A stretch of DNA of 64,000 nucleotides, taken from assembly GCF_904846235.1 (NCBI RefSeq), contig NZ_CAJGZN010000015.1, forward strand, positions 35,102 through 99,101. The letters run 5' to 3'. The notes beneath the pieces are model-generated. The model was not told where the DNA came from, did not search any database, and was given only the letters and a program-made list of their open reading frames with translations. This DNA comes from Psychrobacter immobilis (lineage in GTDB: Bacteria; Pseudomonadota; Gammaproteobacteria; Pseudomonadales; Moraxellaceae). The position numbers and the translations under genes were made by a program. Every line of letters starts with the position of its first letter. Positions within the stretch are counted from its first letter, which is position 1. Positions 63,844 to 64,000 of the stretch are shown here, piece after piece.

Positions 63844-64000
63844 TTACTACATTCCTAAAAAACCCTATTAAATCTAAAAAACCTTTGAAGCTACCTGGAA
63901 TCTTATATGCTATAAAAACACCACATACCCAAAATGAAATCGCAGTCGAGATTGCAGCTCCTATAACCCCTAAATATCTTATAAATATAATATTTAGTAT
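63833..64000 (-). CDS. 3' end of a Wzx-like polysaccharide flippase gene (partial)
   Basis: A minus-strand frame is open from the window edge to a TAA at 63835-63833, giving 55 residues: ILNIIFIRYLGVIGAAISTA then ISFWVCGVFIAYKIPGSF and an end FLDLIGFFRNVVNAK. The GVIGAAISTAISFWV block is the last conserved membrane part of MOP-type O-antigen flippases. It overlaps the wzy start by 11 bases, as neighbours in this operon do. Most of the gene lies outside the window. Confidence 0.7.
   Translation of the reverse strand: MLNIIFIRYLGVIGAAISTAISFWVCGVFIAYKIPGSFKGFLDLIGFFRNVVNAK

Noticed and set aside
1..64000. CRISPR array, prophage or integron in the window
   Set aside because: No regularly spaced repeats, phage structural genes, integrase or attC-like sites were seen on either strand.

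Overview
The window reads as a chromosomal segment of a Psychrobacter-like member of the Moraxellaceae (Gammaproteobacteria). The basis is my recognition of protein families: a MaeB malic enzyme, RluF, YghU, GlpM, a YnjBCDF set and a DUF1244 protein, all of gammaproteobacterial type. It is also AT-leaning overall, with a 3' part that is clearly richer in A and T. I could not run a database search, so the genus is an inference. I see no rRNA operon, CRISPR array or prophage. The only clear mobile element is one IS200/IS605-type tnpB element.

Layout. 1-4.4 kb: 3' part of maeB, cca and a pteridine-reductase-like SDR. 4.5 kb: a tRNA with anticodon CAU, probably tRNA-Ile2. 4.9-5.7 kb: the manganese exporter mntP behind a yybP-ykoY-type Mn riboswitch. 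5.9-15.8 kb: a siderophore-iron block (TonB receptor, MFS exporter, FhuB-like double permease, binding lipoprotein, ATPase, divergent siderophore-interacting reductase) with three Fur-box-like sites. 16-23.4 kb: a detoxification block with a haloalkane dehalogenase, a TetR regulator, a tnpB insertion, two glutathione transferases, an AhpD-like protein, a DsbA/FrnE-like protein and a peroxiredoxin-like protein. 24-35.6 kb: acyltransferase, cupin, universal stress protein, YaiL-like protein, DoxX-like protein, a DedA-flavoprotein disulfide reductase fusion, and a ynjBCDF transport/lipid operon. 35.6-36.2 kb: a second TetR of the same type. 36.5-48.4 kb: a guanidino-compound catabolic cluster (aldehyde dehydrogenase, GATE-type membrane protein, D-lactate-dehydrogenase-like flavoprotein, 2-ketoarginine decarboxylase-like enzyme, MBL hydrolase, nitrilase, NCS1 permease, guanidinobutyrase, divergent LysR). 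48.5-55.3 kb: K+/H+ antiporter, GlpM, keto-acid decarboxylase, tRNA-Gly, DUF1244, SRPBCC protein and RluF. 55.7-64 kb: a surface polysaccharide locus (wzi, pglCD/E-like genes, glycosyltransferases, acetyltransferases, wzy and the 3' end of a wzx-like gene).

How the genes work together. Two systems deserve attention. First, a 16-bp palindrome of the form TTGA-N8-TCAA occurs seven times, only in front of the detoxification genes, the DoxX-like gene and one TetR gene. Two TetR proteins with near-identical recognition helices are encoded in the window, so this looks like one small electrophile/oxidant regulon. Second, the guanidino cluster encodes every step from 2-ketoarginine to GABA plus urea but has no arginine transaminase. 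A D-2-hydroxyacid-dehydrogenase-like flavoprotein sits where the transaminase would be expected, which suggests a different entry substrate such as argininic acid.
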